Origin: Termitomyces sp. T153
Lineage: Eukaryota > Basidiomycota > Agaricomycetes > Agaricales > Lyophyllaceae
Direction of reading: 5' to 3'
DNA: 64,000 nucleotides
Assembly (NCBI GenBank): GCA_018296165.2
Contig: JACKQL020000035.1
Coordinates: 496,001-560,000 of the forward strand
Under the pieces are notes generated by a model, which was given only the letters and a program-made list of their open reading frames with translations, searched no databases and was not told the DNA's origin. Below are positions 53,470-64,000 of the stretch, in pieces. Within the stretch, counting starts at the first letter, position 1, and each line of letters opens with the position of its first letter. Both the position numbers and the translations under genes were made by a program.

Positions 53470-54640
53470 GTGGTAATCTCCTCTGAACATCTATATGCCA
53501 TGCTGATTTTAAATGAAGAAGAAATCCTCCACCAAATCAGAAACTTGCCCCCAGACTCCTTCTTTACCCAGCATGACCCCCACAACAACTCTGCTGACAA
53601 GTCAAATGCTGAGGACTCCTTCACACTGTCTCCAGACCACTGCCTCCTACTCCAGAATGGACAAATCTATGCTCTGGACCACAAGTCCATTCACCTTGAC
53701 ATACTCTGGCAACACCACAACCACAAACTTCACAGGCACCCCAGAATTCATAAGACCCTTCAGCTCATCTCCTGGACTTACTTTTGGCCAGGAATGAAGA
53801 AGGATGTCACACAATATGTAAGGGCCTGCAAACCTTGTCAGCCAAGGTACCCCACCACCACCCTCATGGACTACTGAAGCACCTCCCCATTGGTCAGTGC
53901 CCCTGGTCCTCAATCTTGATGGATCACATCATCAAACTCCCCGCAATCCTCATTATAATCTGCTGCCTCACTAAGCAAGCCCTCTTCATCCCCTGCCACA
54001 CCACTGACAATGCTCTGGAGTTTGCCAAACTATTTCTCAAACATGTATTTTCTAAGCATGGACTCCCAGATGACATCATCTCTGACTGCAGGCCTTTATT
54101 CATCTCCCATTTCTGGCAATTGCTATGCAAGGCACTCAAGATAAAAACCAACCTCTCCACTGCCTACTACTCAGAGACCAATGGACAGACAGAACAAGTA
54201 AACCAGACATTGGAACAGTATCTCCACCTCTACATTAACTATTTACAGAACAACTAGCATGCAGAACTCCCTCTTGCTAAGTTTACTTACAACAACATGC
54301 TGCACTCTGCCACCAGAGTTTCCCCTTTCTATGCCAATAAGGGCTACAACCCCTGACTTACACTATCCTTCAAAGATATTCCCTCCCATGTTGCCCACAA
54401 AGTTGCCAAAAACCTCTAGTCCCTTCACCAGTTCCTCCAGGATGAGATCAACACTGCCAATCAAGCCTACTCCAAACATGCTGATGCCCAACAAAATCCC
54501 ACCCCCAATTGGCCCCCCAGCACCTTGGTTTGGCTCAATCAATGGAACCTTAAGACCTGGAGGCCCTCCATCAAACTCAATGACAAGCATCTCAGCCCCT
54601 TCAAGGTCCTCTGGAAGGTCTCAATGCATGAAAGGTCTCC
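53470..54640 (+). pseudogene. A3 integrase
   Basis: The zinc-binding region is HQHHNHKLHRHPRIHKTLQL and VRACKPCQPRYPT (53690-53855), near HHCC. The core reads SSILMDHIIKLPAILIII (first Asp), SDCRPLFISHFWQLLCKAL (second Asp) and [20 protein letters not shown] (catalytic Glu). A C-terminal part in several frames follows. The three acidic residues are present, but the frames are broken near 54257. Confidence 0.88.
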
Positions 54641-54699
54641 ACCCTGTTTTCCATGTGCGCCTCCTCAAAAAACATGGCCCAGACCCCTTCCCTAGACAA

Positions 54700-54900
54700 T
54701 GCCTCAGTCAACTGCCCCCTGTCAAAGTTGAGGACAAATATCATTATGAGGTTGACCAAATCCTTGACTCCCACTTGGTCTGTGGCTGGCCTCAATACTT
54801 GGTCTGCTGGAAGGACTACAAACCTGAGAACAACACCTAGGAACCCCAAAAAAACCTTGACAGAGCCCCCAACAAACTCTGGGACTTCTATTAATGACAC
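54700..54900 (+). pseudogene. A3 chromodomain
   Basis: [20 protein letters not shown] then [12 protein letters not shown] fits the chromodomain pattern, with aromatic residues Y and W at the cage positions. A stop replaces the usual Trp after NNT. Such domains guide chromovirus integration to heterochromatin in known families. Confidence 0.85.
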
Positions 54901-55156
54901 TCCACCAAGCTCTAGGACTCCTAGAACTAGTAAACACAGATGGCATCAGTGGGCATAACCCCCACCTCTGGATTCATAAGAGATTCAACTCCCATGAGTA
55001 ACCTCCTATGTGTTTTTACTTACTCTCCTCCTCACTCAATCTGAAAACTTCTCACACTCAGCAGAAATGCAAGAAATTTGCTATGAACAAACTATGAGTA
55101 CAAATTTTATAGAAAAGGAGCATGGAGCAGCAAGAAGTCAAGTCCAAAAAAATCCC

Positions 55157-56722
55157 CTACTCCTCCTGCCCCTCCAGTTTGACTCCTGCTATCCTCCCCA
55201 CCAGATCCACCTCCATCTTGGCCACTACCACTGCTAGGACATCCAGATGATTCAGAAGGGGTTCTCCAATGTCTGTTGCCACCTTCCACCATGCTCCAGA
55301 GTCCACTGTTACTCTCCAATGGTGCCCTGCCAGCAAATGCCCCATCTGCTCTATGCTCTTGCCCCAGCTCCAGTGGGAGATCTCCGGGCATCCTCAACAG
55401 CCCATTGTGGATGGACACAAGTGCTGCTGACACTTTGTCCAGGAGAATTTAATGCTCCCTGGCCCAGTTTACCAAGGTATGTTAGCATAGCAGGGAGGGG
55501 GAGAAAATGGGAGTAACTTACAAAGGATTCCCTGCCACCCCAAGGCTGCCTCATTGGCAAGCCACTCCTCCTGTTTCCTTGCCACCTCCATGACTGCCCA
55601 GGGTACCTCCACCTGTGGCACCTTCTGGTTCCCCCATGCCCCCATCTCTGCCATCTCCGCCCACACCTGCAACTGCCCCATTCATGCTTCCAACTCCTGG
55701 AGCCAGGACAACCGCTCTGTGGCTGTCCCCCTATGCCTTGTCCCACTCCCTCTGCATTGCATCCCAATCCTCCCTGACCCTCTGAACCTCCTCCTCACAG
55801 GTCACCAATATTTGCTTCAATTTCCCAACTCAGCAGCACAGAAAGGCCTTGGCAGCTGACTACAATGTCCCTACAAATTGCTCCACAGGAGCCCCAAGGC
55901 TCAGAGAGTACACCTGGAAGCCCAGGGGCCCTGCCATTGCCTGCTTGCCCTGCACCTGCTTGCTCTTGTCATGTGCCAAGGGGGCCCCCTCCCTCTGCCC
56001 ACCCCATGGGGGCCCAACCTTTATTGTTGATTGCCTCACACTACCCCTGCCCTCTACCCCAGACTCCCACCCCAACACTCTGCCCCTCTGCCCCTCCTCC
56101 AGCTGTGCTGTGACCCATGCTCAGTCCCAACCCTGCTCTGTTGTGACACAAGCAGCATGCTAGCTCAATGTGATGGAACACTTCTCATGCTGCAAACAAC
56201 ATGGGAGACACACTGATGTGTCCCACTGCAGCTCTGGCACAGGCTCCTCAAACTCACACTGCTTGCTCAACCAGGTACAGGACATGCACTATGGGAATGA
56301 GTTAACTCCAAAAATGAAAGGTTATACCAATCACTCACCAGAGCCACTGCCTGACACTACTTGAGGGTTAGAGGATCCCTCACTCTACCTCTGCCTGCAC
56401 AACCCTGGAAGCTGCAGGAATGGGCCGGATCACCTCTGGACTGAGGCCAGACCTAGAATGTGAGGGAGAGGCTGCTCTTGCTACTAACAGTGCTGAGATT
56501 CCACCTGACAAAAGCCTCAAGCAGCCTGCTATAGCTGCAGATAACTCTGTCAAGGCTCAGTCAGTACTTCAGAATAAGTAGGATGGAATTGCACTCACAA
56601 CTATGGTACATCACCTTGACTCAGCAACAATCCCAATGCTCCTCAAAATCTTCAGAGGAGAAAGAATGGGACAATGAAGAGGGAGATTGGGATGCTGCTG
56701 GAGAGTAGATGGAGGAAGACAT
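55157..56722 (-). pseudogene. A3 antisense passenger gene (homologue of 20660-22260)
   Basis: The minus-strand start ATG is at 56720-56722 (MSSSIYSPAASQSPSS), aligned with the A1 start, and a stop follows DFEEHWDCC. Intron 1 is 56289-56338 (50 bp, GTGAGT...TTAAC...CATAG) and is followed by CMSCTWLSKQCEF, the same C-x2-C-x6-C pattern as A1, then CLPCCLQHEKC. MAGPLGFQVYSLSL and a Q/E-rich stretch follow. Intron 2 is 55459-55521 (63 bp, GTAAGT...GCTAAC...CAG) at the matching position. The exon after it lacks 10 bp relative to A1 and is out of frame. It ends near 55157 (LDVLAVVVAKMEVDLVG). It is heavily decayed. Confidence 0.8.
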
Positions 56723-56920
56723 GGGCAAAATCTGGAGGCCCCAGAGTGAGTCCTGGACCTTTTAATTTCTCAAAGAGACTTCTTGATGGGCGACAATTCT
56801 GCTTCAACTTCATTACCCATGCTGCCACAGCTGCAGATTTGATTAATATTGCTTACTCTTTGATTTCCATGCCCCCACCAATTCCCAACTCCTGCCCCAC
56901 ATCTCAAGAGTCTCAATGCT

Positions 56921-56932
56921 GAGAGGGGGTGA
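56921..56932 (+). other. A3 polypurine tract
   Basis: GAGAGGGGGTGA sits directly before the 3' LTR, as expected for the primer of plus-strand synthesis. It confirms that the element reads on the plus strand and that the gene at 55157-56722 is antisense to it. Confidence 0.82.
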
Positions 56933-57983
56933 TGTTACAACCTGCTTCCTGGACCCTCAACATCATTCCCAGCCCACTTGCCTCCTCAGAGTTCCCTCCA
57001 ATGCTCTGTCTAACTCCTCCAACCATTGTCTACCCTCTGCACCTACTCCAGGTAACTCTGGTGCTTCTCTAGCAAACTCCAATGGCCCCTTGACTAGCTC
57101 CAATGCCTTCTCTACAGCCATTGACACTTCTCTTGACTCTCCTGGACCCCTGGAACCCTCTCCCAATGTTCCTGACCCTGTTGTATGTCACTGCCCTAGT
57201 TCACCTGACCTGCTCCCAAGCATCATGACAACTCCAGAGCAGCCCACATCCCCAACTGATCCCATTAGAATATTGCCACGGCCCACCTCTTGATCATACC
57301 CAACACCTGTCAACTTTGCATAGCTCTGTCAAGCCCCACTGCCCTACCCACTGTCCCCCAAAGCTATCCAGTAGTCAGTATATAAGTTGTAGAGTAGCTC
57401 CTCATACTCTAGTCTTGATATTACATTAACTTATTACTTGTGTCTCATGTTTCTTTCTGTCTTTGTTTTTATTTTTGGCCTCAAAATCTATCTCTTTTCT
57501 CAGTTTCATCTTGTCTCACCTCCATCTTGTCTTGATCGTCTCTATTTCCTTTGTCCCTCTAAGTCCTTTCTATCTCTGATGTCAGTACAAACTCTGCACA
57601 CATGCTATGACCTCCAAACATTCTTACAACAACTCTGGACCTTGCCCTTTGCTCAGCCCTGGAATCCATCAAGTCTTGATTGAACCCCCATCAAACTCTG
57701 GCTCTGCTCCCATCATCTGCAAAGCCTCTGCTTGCCCCACAGTCTATTTGTGCACTTATGGACTTGTTCCTGACACCTGCCCAAGCCTGACATTTAATAT
57801 ACTTGGTCTTAGACTTCCCCAGACCACTCCGGACTTGCTTGGACCACTTCCCCTGACCTCTCCTCACAACTCCTCCAGTCCATGACAGCCCCAGAGTGCT
57901 AGGTTATAAGCACAGGATATCATATCTGCCTAGTAAAGACTTGCTCAGTGTAGCTGAGCTCCCATAGTCAGCAGAACCTGACA
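56933..57983 (+). repeat. A3 3' LTR (1051 bp)
   Basis: It begins TGTTACAACCTGC and ends GAACCTGACA, followed by GTACC, the right half of the target duplication. The TATA box is at 57379-57386. Almost all CpGs of the young copies are TpG or CpA. Confidence 0.93.
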
Positions 57984-58625
57984 GTACCACCTAACATCAT
58001 AGAATACACATTTCATGTTAGGGAATATCAGCAATCAAATTCAAGTTAGATTCATGGTCAAAACATATTGTAGGTCATAAATCTTTCAAAGTCCTTCAAG
58101 AACTATAGTTTTCCTAGGGATATACACAGGCCAACTATTCTCCTTTTCAAAGAATAAGTAGAAACTTTTAAGAGTCAAAGAAATATGTTATGCCATTTGT
58201 TTGGCCATTTTGATCATAAAAATTCATTGTCCTAAACTTTTATTGATAAGAAATACATGCATGGAACATGCTTCTTCCTCAAAGAACAACCAGAAGTGTT
58301 GCTTGAAGAGGTACATTAAAAGACAGTACATTTCACATCAGTGATACTTGAAAAAGGCTGAAAATTGCCTGAAATATCAATCTTAATAGTTCAAAAGAAC
58401 AATGGATTTATTGTACACATGCTATCAACCAAAGCTGTCTGTTATGCCATTTTTTTCCCATTCAAAGTGTGAAAAACAGCCATGTTACCCAAAAAGGAAG
58501 ATTCTTGGTCAGCCTTACTCAGCAGAAAAGTCATCACATAGGCACAGCCACTTTCCCAGGAGTCATCCCATATATTATGAGCTATGCCCCATGCCTTTGG
58601 CATGGGCCTGTAGCTCTTGCTTCAT
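57984..58625 (+). other. AT-rich spacer, continuing 44464-46363
   Basis: No gene is seen. GTACC at the left is the target duplication. From about 58510 to 58625 it repeats the block found at 44876-44985. A perfect 8-bp inverted repeat, CCCATGCC-TTT-GGCATGGG (about 58588-58606), lies just before the array and could be a Helitron terminal hairpin, though no CTRR end is visible after it. Confidence 0.5.
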
Positions 58626-59273
58626 CCCAGACCCAACCTCACTTCGTTCAGTTAGGTCCTCAATATTCTACTCAATGCTTCATCCCAGACCCAACCTCAC
58701 TTCATTCAGTTAGGTCCTTGTATTTCAAACTTAATGCTAAATCCCAGACCCAACCTCACTTCATTCGGTTAGGTCCTTGTATTTCAAACTTAATGCTAAG
58801 TCCCAGACCCAACCTCACTTTGTTTGGTTAGGTCCTTGTATTTCCAACTCAATGCCAAGTCCCAGACCCAACCTCACTTCATTCGGTTAGGTCCTTGTAT
58901 TTCAAACTTAATGCTAAGTCCCAGACCCAACCTCACTTTGTTCAGTTAGGTCCTTGTATTTCCAACTCAATGCCAAATCCCAGACCCAACCTCACTTCAT
59001 TTGGTTAGGTCTTTGTATTTCAAACTCAATGTTAAGTCCCAGACCCAACCTCACTTCATTCGGTTAAGTCTTTGTATTTCAATCTCAATGCTAAGTCCCA
59101 GACCCAACCTCACTTTGTTCAGTTAGGTCTTTGTATTTCAAACTCAATGCTAAGTCCCAGACCCAACCTCACTTCATTCGGTTAGGTCCTTGTATTTCAA
59201 ACTTAACGCTCAGTCCCAAACCCAACCTCACTTCATATAGTTATGTCTTTGTATTTTGTTGACTAAGTGTTGC
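58626..59273 (+). repeat. 59-bp minisatellite, 11 units
   Basis: Units start CCCAGACCCAACCTCAC at 58626, 58684, 58743, 58802, 58861, 58920, 58979, 59038, 59097, 59156 and 59215, almost exactly 59 bp apart. Each unit continues CATTCGGTTAGGTCCTTG and ends CAATGCTAAGT. Units differ by transitions and a few other changes. The array lies just past the 3' end of the Hel-2 helicase gene. Confidence 0.95.
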
Positions 59274-59546
59274 TTTTCTCCTACAATTCAATACACTGAG
59301 ATTCTATGTATAAACTAATCATGTATCTATATTACATTATTAACAAAATACTACAATGTCCACTGGTATATATTAGAGATGCTGAAAATTATAAAAGTTA
59401 GTACTAACCAAGCAATTCTTTAAATGGTCACACTTACATTTGTAAACCATTGATAATATCTATACTACATGGTCCAACTATATACATTAGGTGCTGAAGT
59501 TCATAGAAGTTAGCAATTTGTTGCCTGAATCCAACAAAAGTCACAC

Positions 59547-60116
59547 TTACATTTGTAAACCATTCAGGATTTCTTGATAGACAATATTTGCAGTCTTTCT
59601 TGATGTGTTTTCTGGGTCCAAAATCACTTTGATATGATCTCCTGATGTGCACTGAGAGAGTGCAACATAAAGTTGGCCATGTGAAAAAACTCCTGATTGA
59701 AGGTCCAATCCAACATGCTTGACTGATTGACCCTGAGACTTGTTGATTGTCATAGCAAAGGCCAATCGAACTGGGAATTGTCTCCTGCACAATGGAATTG
59801 GCAAATCCTCTTCAGAGACATCCATGTTGATTCTTGGAATCAAAACAATTGATCCTGCAAACTTGGCATCCCCACTGATGATCTGACATCTGAGAACTCT
59901 AGTGCTGATGTGGGTGACAATCATTCTTGTCCTATTGCAAAGTTCTTTAATTGTATCCAGATTCCTGAGCAGCATAACAGGAACACCAATCTTCAGAGCC
60001 AATTTAGCTAAAGGCAAATTACTGGCTTTCAAAGAGTTGAGGTATTCCATTGGATACAATGTCAGGTCATTAACATTTCCATCATTAGACATGACAGAGT
60101 CTGCACTCTGCATAAC
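59547..60116 (-). pseudogene. Hel-2 helicase, C-terminal half
   Basis: It continues directly from the half at 61115-62160 once the solo LTR and one ATAAC copy are removed. It holds LYPMEYLNSLKASNLPLAKL, KIGVPVMLLRNLDTIKELCN, then LAFAMTINKSQGQSVKHVGL and HGQLYVALSQCTSGDHIK, which are motifs V and VI of SF1 Pif1-like helicases. The end NGLQM occurs near 59549. Confidence 0.92.
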
Positions 60117-61114
60117 TGTCACGACCCGCTCCCTAGACACTGCTCCCAACCCCTCCCGAGTTCCCGTCTAACTCCCCTGAACCCGCCCACACTTTTGCAC
60201 CCACACTGGATAACTCCGACGCTTCTCCGGCAAACCCCGACGGCAACTCCAACACCCTCTCCATAGCCATCAACACTCCCCCTGAAACCTTCCCCCACTG
60301 TTCCTGGCCACGTCATACATTCCTGACCCCCTACCCTAGTTTACCCAACCCGTCCCGGAGTATCACGACGTCCCCGGAGCGGCCATGCCCCCAACTGATC
60401 CCATCAGAATACTGCCGTGGCCCGACCTTGGATTGTACCTGACACCTGTTGACTCCGCACAGCTCCGTCGACCCCCGCCACCATATCTGCCGCCCTCCGA
60501 GGTACCCAGTAGTCGGTATATAAGTCGTAGAATAACTCCTCGAACTTTAGTCTTGATATTACATTTACTGGTTTCCTATGTTTTGTCTCTCGTCTTGTCT
60601 CTATTCCTGTTTTTAAGTTTTGAATCTATCTTTTTTTCTCAGTCTCATCTTGTCTCCGTCTTGCCTCGACTGTACATATTTCCTTTGTTCCTCTAAAGTT
60701 CCCTTGCTCCCTACATCAGTATGAACTCCGCGCACACGCCACGACCTGAACATTCTTACGACAACTCCGAACCTCGCTACCCACTCGGCCCCGGAACCCA
60801 TCAAGCCCTGGTAATCCCCTATCCAGCTCTGACCCCACCCCCATCACCCAAGAAGCCTCCGCTTACCCCGCAATCTATTTGCGTGCCCACAAACTAGCCC
60901 TGACACCCGCCCTGGGTCAACAACCAGTACCTTTGGTCTTAGACTCCTCCAGACCATTCAGGACTTACTCAGGCCGCTCTCCCTAGGGACCCCCTCGCAA
61001 GCTTTCCCCACCTCTGCTCCAACTCTGGACGCCTGGTTATAAGCGCAGGACATCGCGTCCGCCTAGTAAGGACTCGCCAGTGTACTGAGCCCCCATCATC
61101 AGCGGAACCTGACA
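60117..61114 (+). repeat. Solo LTR of family A in Hel-2 helicase (998 bp)
   Basis: It begins TGTCACGACCC and ends GGAACCTGACA. The perfect target duplication is ATAAC (60112-60116 and 61115-61119). It is CpG-rich, so it is one of the youngest insertions in the window. The TATA box is at 60517-60524. The helicase reading resumes in frame on removing it. Confidence 0.96.
60517..60524 (+). promoter_or_regulatory. TATA box of solo LTR in Hel-2
   Basis: TATATAAG in the context AGTCGGTATATAAGTCG, conserved with the other family A LTRs. It could still drive transcription away from the LTR, antisense to the helicase. Confidence 0.7.
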
Positions 61115-62160
61115 ATAACCTTCTCTTCTCCTAGATATTTCTGCAGAACCTCTGAGTTGATATCCTCTATATCAGAGTTCTTGCCAGAAAGAATGGTTTA
61201 GTCCAGGTAATACTGATCATCTTGATAGTGATTAATATGAGGATAAGTGGAAGAGATTAATCCTTTGATAGAACTGTCATCACAGATTATAGTTGCAGGG
61301 AGTTGTACTGTTTCTCCAGGCCCAAGATTTTTTCCAGCACCAATATCTAACCATGCTGCATGAGCAGCATTATCAGGAGTCTGATCCAATCTCATGTTTT
61401 GAACCAAATAGTGAACTTGAATCTGATCCCAAAGTCTTCCTCTTCTGAGTGAAGCAGCAATCATCTGCTGCCTGAGTCCCCATTGAATAACTGGAAGAGT
61501 TTGCCAAAAATCTCCTCCAAACACCACAGTCACTCCACCAAAAGGCACATCCTTTTCCAGGATGTCTCTGAACCCTCAATCCACAGAGTCAATGGCATTT
61601 TTGTGTTGCATTAGAACTTCATCCCAAATGACAACTTTGGTCTGGAGTAAGAGTTGAGACAACTGAGTTCCTCTTTTGATATTGGCAATGGATGTATCCA
61701 GAGCAGGAATGGGAATTTTAAACCTTGAATGTGCAGTTCTACCACCCTCCAGCAATAAGGCAGCAATCCCAGATGATGCTACACATAATGCCACATCTCC
61801 ATTGGACTGAACAGCAGAAGCTAAAGTGTTGCAGACAAATGTTTTGCCACATCCACCTGCACTGTGAATGAATATCATCTTGCCCAAGTTGTTGTCCACA
61901 GAGTCCATAACTTCATTGAAGGCCCCCAGTTGTTCACCATTAAACCTGGCCTTGTTTTCATTCACCCTTCTCTTCAACTCCTCAACATCATAATCTGTTT
62001 CTTCTTGTAAAAGTCTATTCCCTAAAATTGTTTGATCAGTCCTAGAGTGAATTCTCTATACAATGGCTGGTTTACCTGGAATTACATTCCAAACTTGTTG
62101 AGGTTCTGGCATATTAGGAAAGTCTTGAAGAGTCTTGCAAAAATTCTTCAAGTTGTCATT
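61115..62160 (-). pseudogene. Hel-2 helicase, N-terminal half
   Basis: The Walker A motif SAGGCGKTFVCNTLAS is at about 61830-61885. Motif Ia-like SSGIAALLLEGGRTAHS and Walker B VVIWDEVLMQHK follow at about 61620. Then GGVTVVFGGDFWQTLPVI (motif III, about 61495-61545) and YLVQNMRLDQTPDN follow. A frame slip lies near 61570 and stops near 61200. This helicase unwinds DNA during rolling-circle transposition. Confidence 0.92.
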
Positions 62161-62800
62161 GATCAGATGAAGGCCATAGTCATAAACATCTTGATTGGTA
62201 AAGACTCTATCTCTGTACTGCTGGATATTCTACAATCTGTGTCTAAGATCATTACAAATAGAGTGCTTGAATTCATTCCATAGAGCCTCTGGAGTGGTAG
62301 GAGCACAGTGAAATAGTATAGTGCAAAAGAGCTGTCTGAGAGCTGATCCTGATTGGATTGGAGCAGCTCAGCAAGACATTGCCTCCATTCTGCATCATCT
62401 TCCAAAAGGCCAAGGGCCTTGCATGCCTCTTTGTAAGTAGGATAGGTGTGGCCATTGACTGTTCTAAGGTCAGCCCATGATTTTGCATTCATCACAACTG
62501 TCAGGAGCATCCTAAGGTAGAACCTTTCTCCCTGTCTGGGTGAAGCAAAGTACATCCTTCCAATAGCTGTTCCTCTTTGCCTCTCCTTCCAACTTCTTTA
62601 GAAGCTTCATAGACAAACTTGATTGGAAAGCTCTGATAAGTGGTGTTGTTATTAGGGACTCCGGCATTGGCTTCAAACCAAGCAGTGAGTGCAGTCTTGT
62701 CTGCATTAGGCCTGGCAGCTACAATCTCCAAAGGTTCATTATCCTGGAAGTAAACTTCATGCTGGCCTTCCAAATGAACAGGTAATCAATACACAGGAGG
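62161..62800 (-). pseudogene. Hel-2 region between Rep and helicase
   Basis: It reads LEGQHEVYFQDNEPLEIVAA, NTTYQSFPIKFVYEASK, MYFASPRQGERFYLRMLLTV, SWADLRTVNGHTYPTYKEAC and DDAEWRQCLAELLQSNQDQL, all standard in fungal Helitron proteins. One frameshift occurs near 62555. The 40931-41036 part of Hel-1 is homologous to the 62680-62780 portion. Confidence 0.88.
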
Positions 62801-63822
62801 ATATTCTCCATGCATGTTGAATTCAAAGATGTGCCAGCATGATTCAGCTGCAGAAATATATCTGGCACTGGTCTCTGGCAATTTCCAAAGTGGTCCTATC
62901 ATGGCCTTTGTAGATGTACTTGTGAATGTATTTGATGGCTTCTACTGAAGCACAGACCTCCACATTAATGTGGCATTGATACTTGGCTGAGAGATAAGGA
63001 TTGTATGGGACAACATCATGATTGTCATAATGATGACCATTCTTTTCAAAAAAGCACCCATTGTCAGGTCTGGCATATTGAGGATAACCATTTTCCCCAT
63101 ACTAAGTAGCTTCTTAAAATTCCTTTGGGTATCTTTTAGAACATTTGCCATCTACCATGCATTTAGCATTGGGTTTGGCAGCTCCACATAGACCATGACC
63201 ATGTTAGTAGTAACAACCTAATAAAAAACTTAAGTAATGGGATTAAGAATTCAAACAAAGCCAATACCTGATACAAATGAGGCTGAGCAACTGGATCTGG
63301 TATTTGAGCTGAGACAATAGAATCTACATGAGCTGCATTCTGTATCCTATAATGATGATGGAAAAAAATCAAGATATGCATATGTGGAAGTCCTCTCTTT
63401 TGGAATTCAATAGTATGAACATGAGCCACACAGCTGCCAAAGAGACCCTCTTTGATCTCCTTTACCACAGCATTTTTCCTGAGTTCAAATACTCTGGCAA
63501 CAATACCTGGTCGATCAGCAACTGTTTGTTTTTTTCCATTGACTGCAGGTTCCTTCAAGAGAGCTTCTTCAATTTCTGACCACTTTGGATTGGCAGTCAT
63601 AGTCAAGAAGAGATCAGGTTTTCCAAAATGCCTGCAGATAGCCATAGAGTCCTGGAATAATTGCTGCATTTGTCATTCACTTCCAGTATGGGAGGAAGGA
63701 AGAATAACACAATGGCTTTGTGGGATAACTGCCTCATCTCCAGCAGCAGCATCTACTACTCCCTGATAAACCTCAGCTCTGATCTTCTTCTGATTGTGTC
63801 AAACCCAATTCAACTTGTATAT
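62801..63822 (-). pseudogene. Hel-2 Rep (HUH) nuclease domain
   Basis: QQLFQDSMAICRHFGKPDL, FLTMTANPKWSEIEEALLKE, EFQKRGLPHMHILIFFHHHY (HxH) and, after an intron at 63218-63267 (50 bp, GTATTGG...ATTAG), the VVTTN-MV-type continuation with the KYIHKY tyrosine block near 62900-62945. Frames shift at several points. It is nearly identical in layout to Hel-1 Rep. Confidence 0.88.
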
Positions 63823-64000
63823 TATAGAAGAAGATAGATGTATATGAATGGTTGGTTTACACATTCCTCAGTCTGATAGCAGATGCATTGGACATAGTCC
63901 TGACATATGCTATGCCTGACCAAAGACTACAAAGGAGCATCAATGTGAGTTGCTCTGGCTCTACATGTACACCTGCCCATGCTCACATAGGCTGCGTGTC
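63823..64000 (+). other. Unassigned right edge
   Basis: The homology with Hel-1 stops at about 63822, where Hel-1 continues into its N-domain. The last 178 bp show no gene or recognisable repeat. It may be the start of another insertion reaching beyond the window. Confidence 0.4.

Larger units (their letters stand above)
46364..57983 (+). mobile_element. Gypsy family A element A3 with target duplication GTACC
   Basis: A perfect 5-bp duplication GTACC flanks it (46359-46363 and 57984-57988). The left end keeps only about 22 bp recognisable as LTR (TGTCACAACCCACTTCCTGG). The right end is a full LTR (56933-57983). The order inside is gag, protease (split by a solo LTR), RT, RNase H, integrase, chromodomain, then an antisense gene and the polypurine tract. 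The element is strongly CpG-depleted and stop-ridden. It is the only family A copy here with gag and RT. Confidence 0.88.
59430..63822 (-). mobile_element. Helitron Hel-2, helicase interrupted by solo LTR
   Basis: From right to left the minus strand carries Rep (63822-62801), a linker conserved in Helitron proteins (62800-62160), and a Pif1-type helicase (62160-59547) with a solo family A LTR at 60117-61114. The sequence matches Hel-1 in the Rep part. The homology to Hel-1 ends at about 63822, so the N-terminal region is missing. Terminal hairpin and CTRR end were not identified; the 3' edge is estimated. Confidence 0.88.

Noticed and set aside
58626..59273. CRISPR-like array
   Set aside because: The units are contiguous 59-bp repeats without unique spacers, in a eukaryotic transposon context. 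It is a minisatellite.

Overview
The window is a fungal genomic island made almost entirely of dead, nested transposable elements. I recognise no host gene, tRNA or rRNA. A filamentous fungus, most likely an Agaricomycete (Basidiomycota), is an inference. It rests on Ty3/gypsy chromoviruses with TGTCACGACC-type LTRs, fungal Rep-helicase Helitrons, and introns of 50 to 63 bp with GTRAGT starts and CTRAY-like branch sites. Most elements are heavily CpG-depleted and full of stop codons that fit C-to-T or G-to-A change, as expected from cytosine-methylation decay or RIP-like mutation. A few young insertions are still CpG-rich.

Left third (1-16.5 kb): an LTR fragment of gypsy family A is followed by gypsy family C (519-16467, 217-bp LTRs). 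Family C carries gag, protease, RT, RNase H, a damaged integrase and about 3.4 kb of extra sense coding sequence of unknown function. A Ty1/copia element (1621-6834, 274-bp LTRs, minus strand) sits inside its gag gene.

Middle (16.5-37.7 kb): gypsy family B element B1 (16471-35348, plus) is split twice. The first insert is family A copy A1 (19299-26744, minus, two 1144-bp LTRs) inside RT. The second is a minus-strand relative, B2 (28482-34565), inserted just before the B1 chromodomain with a GCCCC target duplication. A fragment of a second family A element, A2, follows (35349-37740).

Right (37.7-64 kb): a second copia element (38171-40936) is fused to the Rep half of a Helitron (40931-44463). 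An AT-rich spacer with a 61-bp minisatellite follows. Family A copy A3 (46364-57983, target duplication GTACC) carries a solo LTR in its protease region. Then come a 59-bp minisatellite and a second Helitron (about 59430-63822) whose helicase is cut by another solo family A LTR.

The most interesting signal is in family A. Between the pol region and the 3' LTR, A1 and A3 both carry an antisense gene. It encodes a cysteine-rich (CxxC...CxxC) protein, and its two short introns occupy matching positions in the two diverged copies. It looks like a passenger gene of this retrotransposon family.
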